Shown here: one piece after another, positions 28,046-36,422 of the stretch
Layout of the letters: each line of letters opens with the position of its first letter
Position numbering within the stretch: the first letter of the stretch is position 1
From: Lacihabitans sp. LS3-19
GTDB lineage: Bacteria; Bacteroidota; Bacteroidia; Cytophagales; Spirosomataceae
Assembly (NCBI RefSeq): GCF_024343575.1
Contig: NZ_RJUA01000127.1
Span: forward strand, 62,001-126,000
Direction: 5' to 3'
Length of the DNA: 64,000 nt
Position numbers and translations under genes: made by a program
Notes under the pieces: model-generated
The model's database searches: none
What the model was told of the DNA's origin: nothing
The model's input: only the letters and a program-made list of their open reading frames with translations

Positions 28046-29364
28046 AACAAAAAATTAGAATAGGATGTGGTGCTGGTTTTTCTGGCGATAGGTTAGAGCC
28101 TGCGTTGATTTTGGCAGAAAAAGGAGAACTAGATTATTTGGTTTTAGAATGTTTGGCAGAAAGAACTATTGGCTTGGCTCAAAAAAGAAAAATGGCTAAT
28201 CCAGAGCTTGGCTACGACCCTCTACTTGAAAGAAGAATTACGTCATTACTACCTATTTTGGTTAAAAACAAAGTCAAATTAATCTCAAATATGGGAGCTG
28301 CTAACCCTTTGGCAGCCATACATAAAATACAAGAAATAGCTTTAAAATTAGATTTAAGAATTAAGATAGCTGCTGTAACAGGTGATGACGTTTTTTCTAA
28401 AATAGACAAAAAAAGCGAAGCATTAGAAAACGGAATCCGATTAGAAAATAATGGCGATTTACTTGCCGCAAATGCTTATTTAGGAGTAGAAGGAATTTTG
28501 GAAGGTTTAAAGTCAGAAGCTCAAATTATCATAACAGGTAGAGTAGCTGATCCGAGTTTGTTTTTAGCTCCAATGATTCATGAGTTAGGTTGGAATATTG
28601 AGGATTTTGAACTTTTAGGAAAAGGTACAGTGATTGGGCATTTAATGGAATGTGCTGGTCAAATAACTGGTGGTTATTTTGCAGATCCAATAAAAAAACC
28701 TGTGAATAAAATGGAAATTCTCGGACATCCAATAGCTACAGTTTCAATAGATGGCTCAGCGATAATTTCTAAAGTAAATGGTACTGGAGGAATCATAAAT
28801 CTTCAAACTATAAAAGAACAATTACTTTACGAAGTAATAAATCCGCATGCCTATTATACGCCAGATGTTTCAGCTGATTTTACAAATGTTTATTTAGAGG
28901 ATTTGGGAGAAAATCAAGTAAAAATAAATGGAGGCGGTGGCAGTCAAAAACCTACAAATCTAAAAGTTAGTGTGGCCTACAAAGCTTTTTTTCTGGGTGA
29001 AGGCGAAATTTCTTACGCAGGTACTGGAGCCCTAGAAAGATCCAAATTAGCAGGAGAAATTATAGAAAAGCGACTTAAAGGTATTGTAGATGAAATTCGA
29101 ATAGATTATTTGGGAATAAATTCTATGCACAATGGTCAGTTTAAAAATGAATCGGTACCTTATGAAATAAGATTAAGAATCGCAGCTAAAGCCAAATCAA
29201 AAGCAGATGCTGAGCGAGTGGGTGAAGAAGTGGAAGCACTGTATACAAATGGTCCAGCGGGTGGCGGTGGAGTAAGGAAATATGTCAATGAAGTGGTAGG
29301 AATAGTATCCACAATGATAGATAGAAATAAAATAGAATTAAAAATTACGACGTTAAACGCATGA
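28042..29364 (+). CDS. AtuA-family protein (DUF1446, acyclic terpene utilization-like)
   Basis: The ATG at 28042 overlaps the CitMHS stop (ATGA), which I prefer to the earlier in-frame ATG at 27979 inside CitMHS. The 440-residue product starts KIRIGCGAGFSGDRLEPALIL and has LEREAERTI-type text (LVLECLAERTIGLAQ), ISNMGAANP, IITGRVADPSLFLAP, ECAGQITGGYFADP, and a Gly-rich tail TNGPAGGGGVRKYVNEVVG. These match the AtuA/DUF1446 core. The family is named for terpene (citronellol) catabolism in Pseudomonas, but its reaction is not defined. Here it pairs with a citrate-type carrier rather than with geranyl-CoA carboxylase genes, so another substrate is likely. Confidence 0.88.
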   Translation: MKQKIRIGCGAGFSGDRLEPALILAEKGELDYLVLECLAERTIGLAQKRKMANPELGYDPLLERRITSLLPILVKNKVKLISNMGAANPLAAIHKIQEIALKLDLRIKIAAVTGDDVFSKIDKKSEALENGIRLENNGDLLAANAYLGVEGILEGLKSEAQIIITGRVADPSLFLAPMIHELGWNIEDFELLGKGTVIGHLMECAGQITGGYFADPIKKPVNKMEILGHPIATVSIDGSAIISKVNGTGGIINLQTIKEQLLYEVINPHAYYTPDVSADFTNVYLEDLGENQVKINGGGGSQKPTNLKVSVAYKAFFLGEGEISYAGTGALERSKLAGEIIEKRLKGIVDEIRIDYLGINSMHNGQFKNESVPYEIRLRIAAKAKSKADAERVGEEVEALYTNGPAGGGGVRKYVNEVVGIVSTMIDRNKIELKITTLNA

Positions 29365-29660
29365 AACTTTACGAAATAGCCCATAGCCGAGCAGGAGATA
29401 AAGGCAACATTTCTACTTTGTCTTTGATTCCATATGATGAGTCAGACTTTCAAAAGTTGTGTGAAAAAGTAACGGTTAAAAAAGTCAAAGAACACCTTGG
29501 AAAAATTGTAAGAGGAGAAATAAAAAGATACGAAATGCCGAATATATCTTCCTTACTATTTGTATGCCAAAATGCTTTGGCAGGAGGAGTTACTACCTCG
29601 CTTGCCTTGGATAGTCATGGAAAAACCCTTAGTTCAGCACTTTTAGAAATGGAAATTTAA
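29361..29660 (+). CDS. Small AtuA-associated ferredoxin-fold-like protein
   Basis: This 99-residue protein matches the short domain found at the C-terminus of many AtuA proteins or as a separate small subunit: YEIAHSRAGDKGNISTLSLIPYDE at the start, then VKEHLGKIVRGEIKRYEMPNISSLLFVCQNALAGGVTTSLALDSHGK. The gene overlaps the AtuA gene by 4 bp (ATGA), which supports a two-subunit complex made by translational coupling. No catalytic residues are known. It ends the compact esterase-CitMHS-AtuA-small subunit operon. Confidence 0.85.
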   Translation: MKLYEIAHSRAGDKGNISTLSLIPYDESDFQKLCEKVTVKKVKEHLGKIVRGEIKRYEMPNISSLLFVCQNALAGGVTTSLALDSHGKTLSSALLEMEI

Positions 29661-29699
29661 AGAATATTAATTTACTCTTTAAAAAGCCTTCAAATAGTT

Positions 29700-29713
29700 T
29701 AACTTTAAAGTTA
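29700..29713. promoter_or_regulatory. Palindrome upstream of the MFS gene
   Basis: TAACTTTAAAGTTA is a perfect 14-bp dyad 54-67 bp before the MFS start codon. It is made of A/T-rich sequence, so chance is quite possible. It is listed because it lies where an operator would be. Confidence 0.25.
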
Positions 29714-29766
29714 TATTTTATGATTTAAAACTATTATTTTGCCATAATTTCAACCCTAATTAAAAT

Positions 29767-31065
29767 ATGACCTTTACTTCCAAAAACTTAATAGACAATA
29801 ATCCTTTAAGCGGACTTCAATATGCTACCATTCTTATCTGTTTCTTGATGAATATGTTAGACGGAATGGACGTTTTAGTAATATCTTATACTGCACCTGC
29901 CATAGCCAAAGCATGGTCTGTGGGTCCTCAAACATTAGGGGCAGTTTTTAGTGCTGGATTAGCAGGCATGACGCTAGGAACGCTATTCATAGCACCTTAT
30001 GCTGACAAAATTGGCCGAAAGAACATGATAATATTCAGCGGTGTCTTGATGGGGGCTTGTATATACCTAACTTCTTCTGCAACAACTATCAACAGTCTTT
30101 TGATTTATAGATTCTTGAGTGGTTTGGGTATAGGATGTATGTTGGCGAGCACTGCTGCCTTAACTGCGGAATTCACTCCAAATAAAACCAGAGATTTTTG
30201 GGTGAGTTTTGTTATTTCTGGTTACCCAATTGGAGCCGTTATATCGGGATTAGTTGCAGCTAAAGTAATTCCCGCAGAAGGTTGGGAGCAAATGTTTAGA
30301 TATGCTGGTATTGTGTCTTTAGTATCTGTGCCATTAATCATTATTTTCCTTTCGGAATCTATTGACTTTTATATTAAAGCCCAACCCAAAAATTCCCTCC
30401 AAAAAATCAATCAGATTTTAAATAAAATGGGATTTGATGCAATCAGCGAATTACCTGAAAAAGCACCAAAACAAGCTGCCATTCCCGTAGATAAACTCTT
30501 AAAAGGCAAATACTTAAAACCTTCAATAGAGCTTTGGATTGCACTTTTTATGGCTTTTGCGGCTTTATATTTTATGACTAGTTGGATACCTAAATTGGCT
30601 TCTGACGCAGGCTTATCTCTAAAATTGGCCATTTATGCAGGAACTGTATTTAATATAGGAGCTTTTTTTGGAATAGTAACCCAAGGTTATTTTTCTAGCA
30701 AATATGGTCTAAAGAAAACAATTGGAATAATTTTAATTTTAACTGCAGTTTTAATGGCATCTTTTGGTCTATTTGTTGGATCAGATTTCATACTTTTAGT
30801 CTTTGCATTTTTAGGTTTTGGAATACAAGGTGGATTTGTGGGTCTCTACGCTTTTGCCGCCAGAATGTATCCTACCGAATTTAAAACAACGGGAATAGGT
30901 TGGTCAATGGGTGCAGGAAGAATTGGAGGAATTGTAGGTCCTGCCTTAGGTGGAATGTTAATCGGAATGGGTCTTACAATCGGTACCAATTTCTTGATTT
31001 TTGCACTTCCAGCTCTGATAGCAGGAATAATGACTTGGAGAAATAGCTCAGAAGATGTAAAATAA
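29767..31065 (+). CDS. MFS transporter, aromatic acid:H+ symporter (AAHS)-like
   Basis: This 432-residue protein has 12 predicted membrane segments. The N-terminal half has the AAHS signature MLDGMDVLVISYTAPAIAKAW with the membrane-embedded acidic residue in DGMD, then FIAPYADKIGRKNMI (the MFS loop 2-3 DxxGRR type) and YRFLSGLGIGCMLAS. The second half has GFGIQGGFVGLYAFAARMYPTEFKTTGIGWSMGAGRIGG. PcaK and BenK of this family import benzoates. This matches the ring-cleavage genes that converge on it from the other side of a shared terminator. It has its own 106-bp upstream gap. Confidence 0.92.
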   Translation: MTFTSKNLIDNNPLSGLQYATILICFLMNMLDGMDVLVISYTAPAIAKAWSVGPQTLGAVFSAGLAGMTLGTLFIAPYADKIGRKNMIIFSGVLMGACIYLTSSATTINSLLIYRFLSGLGIGCMLASTAALTAEFTPNKTRDFWVSFVISGYPIGAVISGLVAAKVIPAEGWEQMFRYAGIVSLVSVPLIIIFLSESIDFYIKAQPKNSLQKINQILNKMGFDAISELPEKAPKQAAIPVDKLLKGKYLKPSIELWIALFMAFAALYFMTSWIPKLASDAGLSLKLAIYAGTVFNIGAFFGIVTQGYFSSKYGLKKTIGIILILTAVLMASFGLFVGSDFILLVFAFLGFGIQGGFVGLYAFAARMYPTEFKTTGIGWSMGAGRIGGIVGPALGGMLIGMGLTIGTNFLIFALPALIAGIMTWRNSSEDVK

Positions 31066-31094
31066 AAAGAGGCTGAAAAACTCAACCTCTTTTT
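31064..31094. terminator. Shared terminator between converging MFS and FAH-hydrolase genes
   Basis: AAAAAGAGGCTGA (31064-31076) pairs with TCAACCTCTTTTT (31082-31094), 13 bp with one mismatch and a 5-nt loop. A and T runs on both sides allow it to work in both directions. Confidence 0.8.
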
Positions 31095-31118
31095 GGGATT
31101 TTTAAACTTTATATTTTT

Positions 31119-32072
31119 TTAAACTACTTGATTTCTCAAAACCCCAATCCCTTCTATTTCCAGCTCCACCATATCGCCTGGTTCGAGGGGGCGGTGAACA
31201 GTGAAATTATTTTCGGTTAGGCTTCCCCATCCCACAGTTCCAGAACCCAAAATGTCTCCAGGCATGATATTTACGCCATTTTCGGAGGCTCTTTCTAGCA
31301 TTTGGCTGAAAGAAAAATGAACTGTTTTGTAGTTGCCTACGCAAATAGTTTCTCCATTGATTCGTGATGTCATTTTAACATCGAATCGGGTATCTTTTAC
31401 AGAAGGTACTTTCAATGGGCTTTCAAAAAAGTTTTCAGAAAATGGTACTTCGTATTGTTCAAATTCATCAGCTGTAACGATGCATGGGCCAAAAGCATTG
31501 GCGAAATCTTTTCCTTTGTGAGGTCCTAAGGGGATGGTCATTTCTACTCTTTGAAGGGCACGAGCTGTCCAGTCATTGAAAATTGTATAGCCAAAAATAT
31601 AGTCTTTGGCTTCTTCTTTTTTAATATCCGAGCCTTTTTTGCCGATTATGCAGGCCATTTCTAACTCAATATCCAATTTAGTTTCATTGACTGGTTTTTT
31701 GATGTCATCATTCGGGCCAAAAACATTGTGATGATTGGTGAAATAGAAAATGGGCAAATCATACCAAGCTTCGCCAACCGAATGACCAAACGAACGAGAG
31801 GCATTGAGCATGTGCATTTCAAAACCAACGTAGTCACGAATGCTGCGTGGATTTGGCAGTGGAGCTAAAAGTTGAACTTCTGCTAAGCTATAATGCGGTT
31901 CTACTTCTCCAAGGGCTTTTATGATTTCAAAATAGCCTTCATGACCATCGATAAAAGTCAACATATCCGTTGGTAATTTTTCAGAAGCCAGCTGCATATC
32001 GACTACTCTATCACCTTGTAGCCAGCCAATTCGGCTTTCATTTTTGGTATTTTTAAAAGAAACTAATTTCAT
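31119..32072 (-). CDS. Fumarylacetoacetate-hydrolase family protein
   Basis: This 317-residue protein starts MKLVSFKNTKNESRIGWLQGDRVVDM. The FAH catalytic domain (about 75-315) has SIRDYVGFEMHM, the metal ligands in DIELEMACIIGKKG and IFGYTIFNDWTARALQ, GKDFANAFGPCIVT, and PGDILGSGTVGWGS near the end. The family hydrolyses C-C bonds of 1,3-diketo acids or handles 2-oxo-enoates (fumarylpyruvate hydrolase, 2-oxohepta-3-ene-dioate hydratase/isomerase). It is the last gene of the minus-strand aromatic set and would take the ring-fission product further. The exact reaction is inferred. Confidence 0.9.
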   Translation of the reverse strand: MKLVSFKNTKNESRIGWLQGDRVVDMQLASEKLPTDMLTFIDGHEGYFEIIKALGEVEPHYSLAEVQLLAPLPNPRSIRDYVGFEMHMLNASRSFGHSVGEAWYDLPIFYFTNHHNVFGPNDDIKKPVNETKLDIELEMACIIGKKGSDIKKEEAKDYIFGYTIFNDWTARALQRVEMTIPLGPHKGKDFANAFGPCIVTADEFEQYEVPFSENFFESPLKVPSVKDTRFDVKMTSRINGETICVGNYKTVHFSFSQMLERASENGVNIMPGDILGSGTVGWGSLTENNFTVHRPLEPGDMVELEIEGIGVLRNQVV

Positions 32073-32318
32073 GTTTTGTTATTGGTTACTTGTGAACTGG
32101 TTATTAGTGAATTAGTAAACTGGTTATTTGTGGAGTAGTTAATAGTAAATAGTGGAATAGTTATTAGTGTCCCGATAGCTAACGGGAGGTTATTTGTAAA
32201 GTAGTTATTGGTGTTTTGTAAAATGGTAATTGCTGAACGTATTTAATTAACCTAGAAAAGAACAATATGGTAACAAATAACTAATATACAAATCAACTAA
32301 TAACTATACAACCAAACC
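32073..32318. repeat. Intercistronic AT-rich repeat array B with inverted arms and palindrome
   Basis: The whole gap between the FAH-hydrolase start codon (32072) and the flavin hydroxylase stop codon (32319) is array. The long left arm (32076-32220) is made of TTATTGGT, TTATTAGT, TTATTTGT and GAATTAGTAAACTGG-like units. The right arm (about 32264-32312) carries their complements (CAAATAACTAATA, CTAATAACTA). Inside the left arm lies TCCCGATAGCTAACGGGA (32170-32187), a near-palindrome. On the transcript the arms can pair in a large hairpin. The array begins 4 nt from the ATG. Confidence 0.75.
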
Positions 32319-33455
32319 CTAAATAGGTGCCGCCAGCCCTCCCATGGTTCTTCCTACCAATGCCCCAATGTTAGCTCCTTCGGGTAATGGTTTTCCCTGA
32401 AATTCGAGCAATTCCCATTCGCCCAAGGTTTCTGAAGCATTTACCACAGCCATGCAGCGGTCGTATCTTCTTTTCATAAAAGCAGGAAGAGCTTCTTCTA
32501 CCGTATTATTTTTTTGCAATTCATCTGCCAAAACTACGGCATCTTCAATGGCCAATGCCGCACCTGAGCCCAGTTGTGGAATAGTAGCATGAGCTCCATC
32601 ACCAATAATAACGACCCGATTTTTATACCATTCACCTGAAATTCGTAAGGCGTCGAGCGGACGATAGTTTACCAACTTAGCGTCTGTCACTTGCTCCATT
32701 AAATCCCGAGCCATTTTGATGGGATACTCAGCCATGTATTCTTTAAGTTTGGATACCATTTGATCCTCAGGTACACGCCAGTCTTCTCCCTCGGCAGATA
32801 CCAAAAACATATACATGGTGTCGGCACTCATTGGAACAAACCCAGCCTTGCTTTTTCTGCCGTAATAGATGTATCCAGTGTCCAAGTCTTCATGTCTTTT
32901 AAAGGGGTACCTCCAAACCGAAAGACCGACATATCTCGGGCTAATTTCTTCAAAAATCATCCCTCTTACCTTAGAATTAATTCCGTCAGAAGCAATCAAC
33001 AAATCGTATGAACCCGAGGTGCCATCTGTAAAAGTAACATCTACACAATCTGGCTTATTATCAATGGCTTCTACCGTGAGTCCCATTCTGATAGGTATGC
33101 CCAATTTGGTACATTCTTCAAACATGATATCGTGCAAGACTCTACGAGAGATCCCATTATGACTTGGGTATTTTTCATTGGGTGGTGCACCGGCTGGGCC
33201 AATAAAATGCCCGCCTGCTGTAAACATTTTCACCTGACCGTAAGGCGAACCTCGACGCATCGTTTCCCCACCAATGCCTATCATATCCAATGCCCTCAAT
33301 GCATTTTGTTGTTGGATGATTCCCACACCATATACATTAAATGCCTCATGGATCTCTACAATTTCTACTTCAATGCCGGCTTTTTTAAGACCGATGGCCG
33401 CGGACTGTCCTCCAATTCCAGCTCCGATTACCAATACTTTTTTAACTGAACTCAT
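32319..33455 (-). CDS. FAD-dependent aromatic hydroxylase (group A flavoprotein monooxygenase)
   Basis: This 378-residue protein has the dinucleotide fold at its N-terminus (VLVIGAGIGGQSAAIGLKKAGIEVEIVE, residues 7-34, GxGxxG), then the FAD/NADPH segment LLIASDGINSKVRG (about 150) and the second FAD motif VVIIGDGAHATIPQLGSGAALAIEDAVVLADEL (about 285-317). This is the single-component salicylate/3-hydroxybenzoate hydroxylase type, about 380-400 residues long. It would hydroxylate an aromatic acid or phenol to the catechol-type substrate of the nearby extradiol dioxygenase. The ring substrate is unknown. Confidence 0.9.
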   Translation of the reverse strand: MSSVKKVLVIGAGIGGQSAAIGLKKAGIEVEIVEIHEAFNVYGVGIIQQQNALRALDMIGIGGETMRRGSPYGQVKMFTAGGHFIGPAGAPPNEKYPSHNGISRRVLHDIMFEECTKLGIPIRMGLTVEAIDNKPDCVDVTFTDGTSGSYDLLIASDGINSKVRGMIFEEISPRYVGLSVWRYPFKRHEDLDTGYIYYGRKSKAGFVPMSADTMYMFLVSAEGEDWRVPEDQMVSKLKEYMAEYPIKMARDLMEQVTDAKLVNYRPLDALRISGEWYKNRVVIIGDGAHATIPQLGSGAALAIEDAVVLADELQKNNTVEEALPAFMKRRYDRCMAVVNASETLGEWELLEFQGKPLPEGANIGALVGRTMGGLAAPI

Positions 33456-33481
33456 TTTATAAAAGGTTGAAATTTTATCAA

Positions 33482-34597
33482 TTAGGCTTTAATTTTTTCG
33501 GCTATCCAATCGTACATATCCAAAGTTGGCATAAAATCATCTACTTGGCAGTGTTGAGCACCACTTTCGCCTTCCGGTACGATTTTCATTTTGTGTTCGC
33601 AAGTCAAATGCTTTTCAAGTGAAATGGCATGTTCCACAAAATTTTGTTGGTCGCCACCACCGTGCATGATGAAGGTTGGCATTGAGATTTTCTCTGCAAC
33701 TCCATTTTCTAAGGTGAATCCTTTTAGTTTTTCCAGCACTTCCTCATACGTTTTTGCATCCATAATGTGCATCACTATCTCTGCCAAAGGATGTTTTGCA
33801 CTTCGGCCAGCCCACACAGAATAGTAAGACCAAACCGCTCCGAAGATCATACAAACCTTAAAACGTGGCTCAAAAGCCGCACAACGTGCTGCCATATATC
33901 CACCCATGGAAACTCCCGCAATACCGACACTTGTGGTATCTACTTCGTCTTGAAGCTTTTCTAAAACATAATCCAAAACAGCGGTACCTGCTACGTTATA
34001 ATCGTAACGAGAATGTATATGATTTAGTCTCAAAGCAGCACCTTGACCAGGACCGTCAACCGCCAAAAGGGCGATGCCACGTTCCATCAAGTGGTTTCCG
34101 ATGCCGAAATACAGTTCCTCTGCCAAGCTATCTAAACCTCCAAACATCACCATCACAGGTGGATTTTTGACTCCTTGTGGTTTGAATAAATATCCCGACA
34201 AAAAAGAGCCTTCAAAAGGTACTTCTATTTGCAAAGGCTTTTCGTCAAAGTATTTGATTGCTCTGATAAAAGCTTCACGAGCTTTGGTGTATGTAGGCAA
34301 CTTCAGCTCGTTTTGCAGATTCATAAAAAATTCTGCGGTACGCAAATAGTTGAAAGCTCTTAAATATGTCCGTCTGGCAGAAACAAATGCACCTTTTTGC
34401 TCATAATCTTCGGCCCATCCTAAAACCTCATTGCCTTTTTCGAGCCATGCTGTATTAAAACTTTCTCTATTGTCAGGGTCTATTTTTCCTGCAACTTCTA
34501 AAATCTCAGCAAATTCCCCACCACCATAATGTGCTTGAGTGAGAGCTCTATTAACTTGGTAAGAAGGCATGTACTGCCCGGGATAAAAATGCCACAT
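33482..34597 (-). CDS. Alpha/beta-hydrolase, 2,6-dihydropseudooxynicotine hydrolase-like C-C hydrolase
   Basis: This 371-residue protein has an all-helical N-terminal cap region (1-115, WHFYPGQYMPSYQVNRALTQAHYGGG, GAFVSARRTYLRAFNYLRTAEFF), then the hydrolase fold. PPVMVMFGGLDSL forms the oxyanion region, GVSMGGYMAARCAAFEP is the elbow with Ser230, and PTFIMHGGGDQQNFVEHA probably supplies the acid. This helical-cap plan and length are those of 2,6-dihydropseudooxynicotine hydrolase and related FrsA-like enzymes, which cut a C-C bond next to a ketone in ring substrates. In this set it would split the ketonic product of the aromatic pathway. The substrate is inferred. Confidence 0.8.
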   Translation of the reverse strand: MWHFYPGQYMPSYQVNRALTQAHYGGGEFAEILEVAGKIDPDNRESFNTAWLEKGNEVLGWAEDYEQKGAFVSARRTYLRAFNYLRTAEFFMNLQNELKLPTYTKAREAFIRAIKYFDEKPLQIEVPFEGSFLSGYLFKPQGVKNPPVMVMFGGLDSLAEELYFGIGNHLMERGIALLAVDGPGQGAALRLNHIHSRYDYNVAGTAVLDYVLEKLQDEVDTTSVGIAGVSMGGYMAARCAAFEPRFKVCMIFGAVWSYYSVWAGRSAKHPLAEIVMHIMDAKTYEEVLEKLKGFTLENGVAEKISMPTFIMHGGGDQQNFVEHAISLEKHLTCEHKMKIVPEGESGAQHCQVDDFMPTLDMYDWIAEKIKA

Positions 34598-34750
34598 AAT
34601 TTGGTTAATTTGTTATTGGTTTATTTGTTATTGGTGGATTTGTTATTTGTATATTTTCTAATTGGTTAATAAGTAAATATGTCCATAATTTCTTAGTTTA
34701 TTTAATTAATACTTTTTTTGTTAAAAATTTTATTATCATTTTTTTTTTCA
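34598..34750. repeat. Array C, left arm, abutting the C-C hydrolase start codon
   Basis: From 34600 the sequence is TTTGGTTAATTTGTTATTGG and variants (TTATTGGTTTATT, TTGTTATTGGTGGATT, TTATTTGTATATT) to about 34680, followed by AT-rich sequence with TTTATTTAATTAAT. Its inverted counterpart lies on the far side of the four-helix-bundle gene at about 35185-35274. The pair therefore flanks that gene. Confidence 0.7.
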
Positions 34751-35137
34751 ATGGCTAGTTTATCATTTACCGATTTGAATGTTTATAAAGAATGTCGGTT
34801 CTTAAGAAAGGAAATTTCATTACTTGTCAAATCTCATTTCCCAAATACCGAAAAATATAAATTAACAGACCAAATAATTCGAAGTTCTCGAAGTATTACA
34901 GCGAATTTGTCCGAAGGTTATGGCCGCTATTACTACAAAGAAAACATTCAATTTTGTCGAATTTCTCGTGGTTCATTATCTGAAACTTTAGAACACTTAA
35001 TTACTGCTTTTGATGAAGGTTATATATCTCAAGATCAATTATATTCATTCAAACTGCAAATAGAAAACTGCGGAAAATTACTTAATGGTTATATCAATTA
35101 CCTTAAAAAAGTAGCTAATCCACCTGACGAAAGTTGA
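34751..35137 (+). CDS. Four-helix-bundle protein, 23S rRNA intervening-sequence (S23) family
   Basis: This 128-residue protein starts at ATG 34751 (MASLSFTDLNVYKECRFLRK). The frame is open further back only through a TTG and poly-T sequence. Family landmarks are DLNVYKECRFLRKEI, FPNTEKYKLTDQIIRSSRSITANLSEGYGR, and ISRGSLSETLEHLITAFDEGYI. Relatives are encoded in 23S rRNA intervening sequences and, as Avd, in diversity-generating retroelements, where the helical bundle binds nucleic acid and a reverse transcriptase. Here there is no rRNA or reverse transcriptase. The gene lies against the direction of the surrounding minus-strand operon and is enclosed by inverted repeat arrays, which suggests insertion as a unit. 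Confidence 0.88.
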   Translation: MASLSFTDLNVYKECRFLRKEISLLVKSHFPNTEKYKLTDQIIRSSRSITANLSEGYGRYYYKENIQFCRISRGSLSETLEHLITAFDEGYISQDQLYSFKLQIENCGKLLNGYINYLKKVANPPDES

Positions 35138-35274
35138 AAAAATAAAATAAAGCTAGACTTATAAATTGCCTTCAAAAAATTCACAAATGACTATTTTACA
35201 AATACATAAAAATCTATTCAACCAATAAACTAATAACAAATGCACTAATAACTATTCAACAAATCAACCAATAA
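35138..35274. repeat. Array C, right arm, abutting the dioxygenase stop codon
   Basis: From about 35185 the sequence reads as the complement of the array units: ACCAATAAACTAATAACAAA, ACTAATAACTATTCAAC, ACCAATAACTAAAC. It runs into the stop codon of the dioxygenase at 35275. It is in inverted orientation to the left arm at 34600-34680. Confidence 0.7.
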
Positions 35275-36267
35275 CTAAACATCCGCTGGTTTAACCGTAC
35301 CGTCTTCCGAAATACCCATTTTCTTGCCTTTTCCCATTTCAGCGAAAGGATTGGCTGAACCCCATGCATCGTTTGGATTGTCCTTTAGATAATGTACGTC
35401 TAAGTGATCTGGTGCAAAAACCAATCTTGCACAGGCATAGTATTCAAATAAAATACCACTACCTGGATCTGTGATATAGATAAAGAAACCCTCGTCTGCT
35501 TTGTGACGAGTTGGTGCTCCCATTACACTTTTATAGCCTTTTTCAATGAAATAATCTAAAGCTAAAAGTACTTCCTCACGGCTGTCCACATTCCAGCAAA
35601 TATGATTTAGAACCGCTTGTTTTGACTCAATATTCGGGTCTGTAAAAATAGCGATATCGTGCGAAAGATTTGCCAAAGTATGCAGACCTCCGATGGGTGG
35701 AATCTCGTCTGCAATTCTAATTTCATCCGGGTTTTTAAAGCCCATTGCTTTCCAGAATGCTTTTTCCGCAGGGTACGCTCCTTTAGATACCATGTAAGTA
35801 ACATGATCAAAACGACGAGGATTAGCACCTTTTAGTCTATTACTTGAATATCTATCTGCATAAACGCTTCCTCTTTCTCCCTCTTCTCTCAGCCAAACTA
35901 CTTCCCAAAATACCTCATGCATGTGTCCTTCAGGCGATTGAAAACGATAAGCTTTTCCATGCCCTTGGTCGCCATCATACCAACCACGACCAGCTCCTAT
36001 ACTTTCCAAATAGGCAACGCATTCTTCTAAAGCTTCAGGACTATCAGCTCTCCAACCAATATGTCCAAGACCCGACTCTTCACTTTGCGTTAATTTTAAT
36101 GTATGGTGAAAATAGTCGCCCCATGCTCTTAGGTAGACCGAGTTTTCCTCTCTTCCAGTTTCGTCCATTCCTACCACGTCACGGAAAAACTCTACAGATT
36201 TATCAAGGTCTTTGGTTAAAATCTCCACGTGAGCCATTTGAGATAAAAAATGTGGGTTCTTTGCCAT
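35275..36267 (-). CDS. Extradiol ring-cleavage dioxygenase (VOC family, catechol 2,3-dioxygenase type)
   Basis: This 330-residue protein has two vicinal-oxygen-chelate modules (about 9-125 and 152-290). The iron ligands of the second module are present: His155 in RFDHVTYMV, His222 in VLNHICWNVD, and Glu275 in GILFEYYACA. The first module, with AHVEILTKDLDKSVEFFRDVVG, is the non-catalytic partner. Such enzymes open catechols next to the diol with O2. A C-terminal tail of about 40 residues extends past the core. It is transcribed first in the minus-strand set (dioxygenase, C-C hydrolase, flavin hydroxylase, FAH hydrolase), a logical order for meta-cleavage. Confidence 0.92.
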   Translation of the reverse strand: MAKNPHFLSQMAHVEILTKDLDKSVEFFRDVVGMDETGREENSVYLRAWGDYFHHTLKLTQSEESGLGHIGWRADSPEALEECVAYLESIGAGRGWYDGDQGHGKAYRFQSPEGHMHEVFWEVVWLREEGERGSVYADRYSSNRLKGANPRRFDHVTYMVSKGAYPAEKAFWKAMGFKNPDEIRIADEIPPIGGLHTLANLSHDIAIFTDPNIESKQAVLNHICWNVDSREEVLLALDYFIEKGYKSVMGAPTRHKADEGFFIYITDPGSGILFEYYACARLVFAPDHLDVHYLKDNPNDAWGSANPFAEMGKGKKMGISEDGTVKPADV

Positions 36268-36422
36268 ATAAAATTTTGTTATTCTCTTTATTAATTGTAC
36301 AAATTTAAGTCCTAACTATTTCAAATATGAATCAGATTTAATCGAAAACTATTCAATTTCAATCTATCTTGCAAAAAGAAGCTTATCAAACTCAATTTCT
36401 CTATTCAAATAATCGTAAAACC

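Noticed and set aside
34751-35137. Diversity-generating retroelement based on the Avd-like protein
   Set aside because: No reverse transcriptase, template repeat or variable repeat was seen in the neighbourhood.
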